Below, piece by piece: positions 38,240 through 41,850 of a stretch of DNA of 41,850 nucleotides. Under the pieces are notes generated by a model, which made no database searches, was not told where the DNA came from, and was given only the letters and a program-made list of their open reading frames with translations. The stretch spans positions 1-41,850 of the forward strand of contig WELB01000316.1 of assembly GCA_009602725.1 (NCBI GenBank), written 5' to 3'. Source of the stretch: Spirogloea muscicola (lineage: Eukaryota > Streptophyta > Zygnematophyceae > Spirogloeales > Spirogloeaceae). How positions within the stretch are numbered: the stretch's first letter is position 1; each line of letters starts with the position of its first letter. The position numbers and the translations under genes were made by a program.

Positions 38240-39060
38240 TTGTCACGGAGACTAGTTTCGCTTACCTCCGGCTGCTCAACAGGGGTTACTGAGCTCCCAT
38301 TTGCTGTAGCCTCTTGCGTAGCTGTGTGCTGTCGCCTTCGAGCCTTAGGACCTTTTGGGCTGGCTTAGCGTCTTAGCGTTTAGTATTTTGCTTCTTGCGC
38401 CATCCGGCCCTTTCAGACCTTGTCCATTTCTTTGGGCTGGCCTCTCAGAGCCACTGCTCTCAAAGTGGACGCGCTTTTCACAGCCCCCGCCCCCTTTGGA
38501 AGAGCGTACTCCCTCCTCACGAATACCCCCAATGCGATCAGCTCCTGCCAGCGGCAGTTGACATCTTTGCCTGTCCGGGTCCTCGTATCCACACTCTCCT
38601 TCAGAAGAATGCCAATCTAGGCTACACACAGCATGCAGATGTGTTCCCGCCTGAGATGGGCTTGCCAGCTGCATATCTGTCGTTTTTGCGACGACAAGTT
38701 TCGGCCTGTTTGCAGCGTGCTCAGGCTGATGCTTTGCACCAGAAAGCTGGGCAAGCTCTAGTTGGCGGCAGAAGGGCTTCGCATCTGCCACATAGTATCC
38801 AGGCATCGATTAGCGACCTTTGTGTCTAAACCCGTGGTTACTGAGCGGGTCAATCTGCTGTAGGTTATGTAGGTCTTCAGATGTGCTTGCCTTTGTACTT
38901 GGCCATGTGGCCTTCGTTTGTTTCAATACACGAAGTTTTCTTCCTTGGGGGGTGCTGGGCCCAAGCGGCCGGTAGTGGCTTGAATTGGCCTCCCTTCCAT
39001 TTCATGTGCACCGCGCGCCTTCTCCTCTTTGGGCTAGCCTCTCACAGCCATCGCCCTCAA
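38240..39060 (+). mobile_element. Two tandem sense retrotransposon 3' ends
   Basis: First end: LRLLNRGY with stop at 38290-38292, then a UTR (38345-38460) with GGCCCTTTCAGACCTTGTCC. Second: about 38560-38845, ending ISDLCV-stop-TRGY-stop, so one extra stop. 38970-39060 holds a further UTR block with GCCTCTCACAGCC. Confidence 0.6.
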
Positions 39061-39109
39061 CTGGAAGAGTCTTTCTCTCCCAGCCATTGCCACACATTGG
39101 AAGAAGAAA

Positions 39110-39251
39110 TGAGCTCTTCCAAAGAAGGACGCTTCCAGGAAAGGGCGGTAGCTGTGAGAGGCCGGGCGGTAGCTGTGAGAGGCCAGCCCAGCGAAAGTAT
39201 GAACAATTTCTAATGGGCCAGAGAAAAGCGCTGAAGCACCCAAGGAAGTAA
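39110..39251 (-). mobile_element. Antisense retrotransposon UTR with 21-bp tandem duplication
   Basis: GGCGGTAGCTGTGAGAGGCC occurs twice in a row (about 39145-39185), followed by the CAGCCC...AAGTATGAAC tail. It runs up to the insertion site of the first MITE. Confidence 0.6.
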
Positions 39252-39692
39252 AGGCCGGGTTACACCGGGTCGGTCGGCCAAAATCGGATTGACCGCCGGG
39301 TCAAGGGGGTGTCGCTGCCACGGAGGCCAAGGACCGCCTGCACGTGCGGATGCGTATTTAAATTTCGTGTATTTGAAAAGATGGTGCCAGCTGTCCTTCT
39401 TCGGGCGGGGCCGTGGAGGGGGGAAGGCACCGTGTATTAGAAAGAAAAGAAAAGGAGGGGGGGGGGGTGGGTCGGAGTAGAGACCACCTCGGGAGGTGGT
39501 CTTGATTCGGGCCACCCTCGTGGCACACGGTGCCGTTTGCTCCTTAACGGGGGCAAAAGACGTCCTGGTCAGCGTCCGATGTGGCGCCTCCGTGGCGTGC
39601 GACCTTGACCGGGGCCGGCGGGCCAGTGTGACGCGGTCACTCCATACACCGCGTGAAACGTACCCCTCCGCGCGGCCGACCGACCCGGGCCT
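39252..39692. mobile_element. MITE copy 1, PIF/Harbinger-like, TAA target duplication
   Basis: 441-bp non-coding GC-rich element flanked by TAA at 39249-39251 and 39693-39695. The left end AGGCCGGGTTACACCGGGTC and the right end are inverted copies, except the right end lacks about 9 bases. Shares internal blocks with copy 2 (CCCTCGTGGCACACGG, CTCCTTAACGGGGGCAAA). Confidence 0.75.
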
Positions 39693-39713
39693 TAAGTAGC
39701 AAGGAGACACTCA

Positions 39714-40124
39714 GGGCCTGTTTACACTTGGTCAGGTGGTCACGGTCTCATTGACCTCCCCGTCAGAGGAGAGGTCGCGGTCACGGAGGCCGAGGCCGCC
39801 TGCTCGTGCGGACGTGTTCTTGATTTTCCGTGGATTTGCGGGGGGCAGGTGCCAGCTGTTTCTTTTCGGGCGGGTCCGCCGGGGGAGGGGGGGTGGGCAA
39901 GATTGGGGGCCCTCAGGCGGAGGGCCCGACTTAGACCGCCCTCGTGGCACACGGCGCCGTTTCCTCCTTAACGGGGGCAAATGTCGAACTGGTCAGCGTC
40001 CGATGTGGCGACGTCGTGGTGGGCGACCGCGACCGGGCGCGCAAGGTCGTGAAGCCGTTCGTTCCATACAACGCGAGACACGTACCCCCCGACGCGACCA
40101 CCCGACCAAGTGTAAACAGGCCCT
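39714..40124. mobile_element. MITE copy 2, PIF/Harbinger-like, perfect terminal repeats
   Basis: 411-bp element starting GGGCCTGTTTACACTTGGTC at 39714 and ending with its exact inverse; similarity continues to about 31 bp with two mismatches. TCA at 39711-39713 and 40125-40127 is the likely 3-bp target duplication. Removing it restores retrotransposon sequence across the site. No transposase. Confidence 0.85.
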
Positions 40125-40740
40125 TCAGTGCCCCTGTTGAGCAGCCGCAGGTCGGAGAAACTGGTATACGGGTAGCGAGTCCCCGCCAATCGCGCAATCT
40201 ATTTCTCAATTTCCGAGTGTGGAGTCCCCAGGCCAGGGCCAGAGGCTGTAGCCGAAGGGACCGGGGGCTGTGAATGGTCAGCCCAGACAATGGACATGGT
40301 CCCAAGGGCCAAAAGAAGAGCTGCTTCATTCAGCTCATTGCAACCCCCCAGTCAGCAGCTGATGGGAAAGGATTAGAGGGCAGGGTGTAGTAGGAGAAAA
40401 AGCTCGCCCATAGAAGAGAGAGGCTGGCAGAAGCCAGCCAAAAAAAGAATGGACAAAATCCAAAGAGCAACAGGAGAATCACTCAGTAACCTCTGCTAAG
40501 CAAAGTGCTCGCTCATTGAGAAAAGGGTCTGGAAAAAGAAGAAAGTGCTCGCCCATTGAGAATAGGGGCTGGAAAAACCAGCCCAAAAAAGAATGAACAG
40601 AGTACGAGAAGGGGGCCAGGGGAAGCGCTAAGAAACAGAAACAAAGCAGCTACGAATCACTCAGTAACCCCTGCTAAGCAGCCACAGGTCGGAGAGGCTA
40701 GGCTCGTTGAAGTGGGTCCCCTGGCCAGAGCCAGAGTAGG
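40125..40740 (-). mobile_element. Antisense retrotransposon 3' ends
   Basis: Three ends in series: a decayed FSDLRLLNRG end near 40130-40190, an RGY-stop antisense at 40483, and one at 40661. Hairpin tails lie at 40425-40445 and 40567-40585. The last, 40545-40740, is the twin of 36838-37030. Confidence 0.65.
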
Positions 40741-41480
40741 CGCCCCCCGGCTCAGTGTCCTTCCTCCTTACGCGCCGACAGGGCGCTGCCACAACCCTGC
40801 GGCGCGATCCGCGCTAAACGCGACAACTCGCTGTTGTCGCGTAGCCGTAGGGGCCAGGCTGCTGCAGGCCGCACGTGCGAGGCGGCCATGCCCTCGCGTG
40901 CGCGGGGGCGGCGCCGGGCCGCCGCCCGTCGCCGCGTCGACTGTCGGGCTCCCGTCACTTCGAGGAGACCGGCGCCGCCGCAACGATCCGACGTGGCTGC
41001 GGGGACACGCGGCGGGCTATAATAGGCGCCGGCGCGCCCGCAGGCTCGGGCTGGACAATGGGAGGGGTCGGGGCGGTCCCCCCGCGGTGGCGGGGGGCCG
41101 CGCTGAATGGAAAAGAATCCGCCAATGGCACGGAATGCGAATGGAGTGCCGCGTGGCAGGCCACGGCGGCGCGGCTGGCGCATCTAACGGCGAGCGGCGC
41201 CCCTCGTGGGGGCGCGCATCGACGGCGGAGCTCGCGCCCGGGGACGCGGGGGTGGGGGGGGGTAAACCCTAAACCCCCGTGGGGTGGCCGTCCTGACCGA
41301 TTTCCATTAGCGCTCCGGGCGGGCCCAGGCGGCGCCGCCGCGGTCAGCCCCCGCGGCCGCCGGAGAAACCCCAAGGCCCCTAACCGCGGCGGTTAAAGCT
41401 AATTGCCGAAACCAAGGCCCGGGGGGGGGGGTGGGCGCTGGAGCCGCCGCCTCTGGGCAAGCCCTTTCAGTCACATTGCT
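40741..41480. other. Very GC-rich region without a supported gene
   Basis: Open frames here are long only because of GC content; none shows conserved residues. A short TAAACCCTAAACCC at about 41264-41277 equals two plant-type telomere units, too short to be a telomere tract. Confidence 0.4.
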
Positions 41481-41482
41481 TT

Positions 41483-41538
41483 TGCGATCCCCCCCAAGCG
41501 GCGGCAAGCCGCCGCCCGCCATGGCCGTGGCCGCCGCT

Positions 41539-41570
<32 letters not shown>

Positions 41571-41634
41571 CGCCCTGCGTGTCCAGCTTCCAGAAGGTCC
41601 CCAGGATGTCGTCCACGGAGAAGACGCGCTCCAT
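41483..41634 (-). CDS. Possible first exon of a group C bZIP factor
   Basis: The minus strand reads MERVFSVDDILGTFWKLD and then a Gly run encoded by GGC repeats. The MERVFSV(D/E)(E/D)I...FW start resembles the N-terminus of Opaque2-type (group C) plant bZIP proteins. A GT donor follows at about 41482. No basic-leucine-zipper exon is seen downstream in the window, so the gene is either interrupted by repeats or this is a chance resemblance. Confidence 0.3.
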
Positions 41635-41850
41635 GGCGGCGACTGCCACAACCGCCGCCGCTGCGCTCCACGGGACTTGAACCCCAGACCTCTCACAACA
41701 CTCTCGAGAGCCTCACGGCGCAGCGCCTTGCCTGGCCGCCGCGACGGCACGGCTGCCGACGATCGTCACAGCCCTCCCAGCCACGGCCGCTGCCTGCACG
41801 GCCGCGGCCTGCACGGCGGGCATGCCCCGGCGGCGCCCACGCCGTGCAGA

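Noticed and set aside
39736-40140. 134-codon open frame inside MITE copy 2
   Set aside because: Spans the element and its terminal repeat, shares no protein conservation with copy 1 and has no transposase residues.
41264-41277. Plant-type telomere repeat (CCCTAAA)
   Set aside because: Only about two units inside ordinary GC-rich sequence; similar single motifs occur at about 29578 and 37146.
40752-41396. Long open frames on both strands
   Set aside because: Very high GC removes stop codons in all frames; translations are Arg/Ala/Gly/Pro-rich with no motif.

Overview
The window is nuclear DNA from a GC-rich green-lineage eukaryote. Genes are split into many short exons with mostly GT-AG introns. 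The gene set is plant-like: a STRUBBELIG-like leucine-rich-repeat receptor pseudokinase, a PYRR riboflavin reductase fused to a COG3236/NADAR domain, a POB1/LRB-type BTB protein, a MAP65-type microtubule bundler and protein phosphatase 5. This set, plus an apparent U12-type AT-AC intron, fits a streptophyte alga better than a core chlorophyte. That placement is inference; species cannot be named from the sequence alone.

Layout: 1-4328 (+) is the 3' part of the receptor kinase gene. 5244-8595 (-) is a complete eukaryotic GFAT gene in eight exons. About 10974-15387 (-) is a multi-exon type I membrane protein gene that I can only partly resolve. 15549-17500 is a mosaic of retrotransposon 3' ends. 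17881-21631 (+) is the PYRR gene, with a 272-base N gap in its first coding region. 22495-26609 (-) reads as one transcript but joins the N-terminal half of a POB1-like BTB protein to the C-terminal half of a MAP65 protein. The join lies exactly at a single N (24618), so an assembly join is the leading explanation. 27000-31545 (+) is a complete PP5 gene in 13 exons, head-to-head with the BTB gene.

From about 31.5 kb to 41 kb the window is repeat-rich. It holds many 5'-truncated non-LTR retrotransposon copies, recognisable by a shared C-terminal peptide ending in RGY-stop and by a 3' UTR stem-loop. It also holds three copies of an unknown coding fragment, a roughly 220-bp-armed inverted duplication, and two related MITEs with 3-bp target duplications nested in a retrotransposon tail. 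The last 250 bases carry a possible first exon of a group C bZIP gene on the minus strand.

The genes do not form a pathway: hexosamine synthesis (GFAT), riboflavin synthesis (PYRR), ubiquitin-ligase adaptor (BTB), cytoskeleton (MAP65), signalling (receptor, PP5). No new biological system stands out. The strongest unusual signals are the AT-AC intron in PP5, the BTB/MAP65 chimera at the single N, the degenerate receptor kinase with an apparent 1-base frameshift, the long inverted duplication, and the retrotransposon/MITE architecture. Exon coordinates come from reading splice signals, frame continuity and family similarity by eye; no alignment was run.
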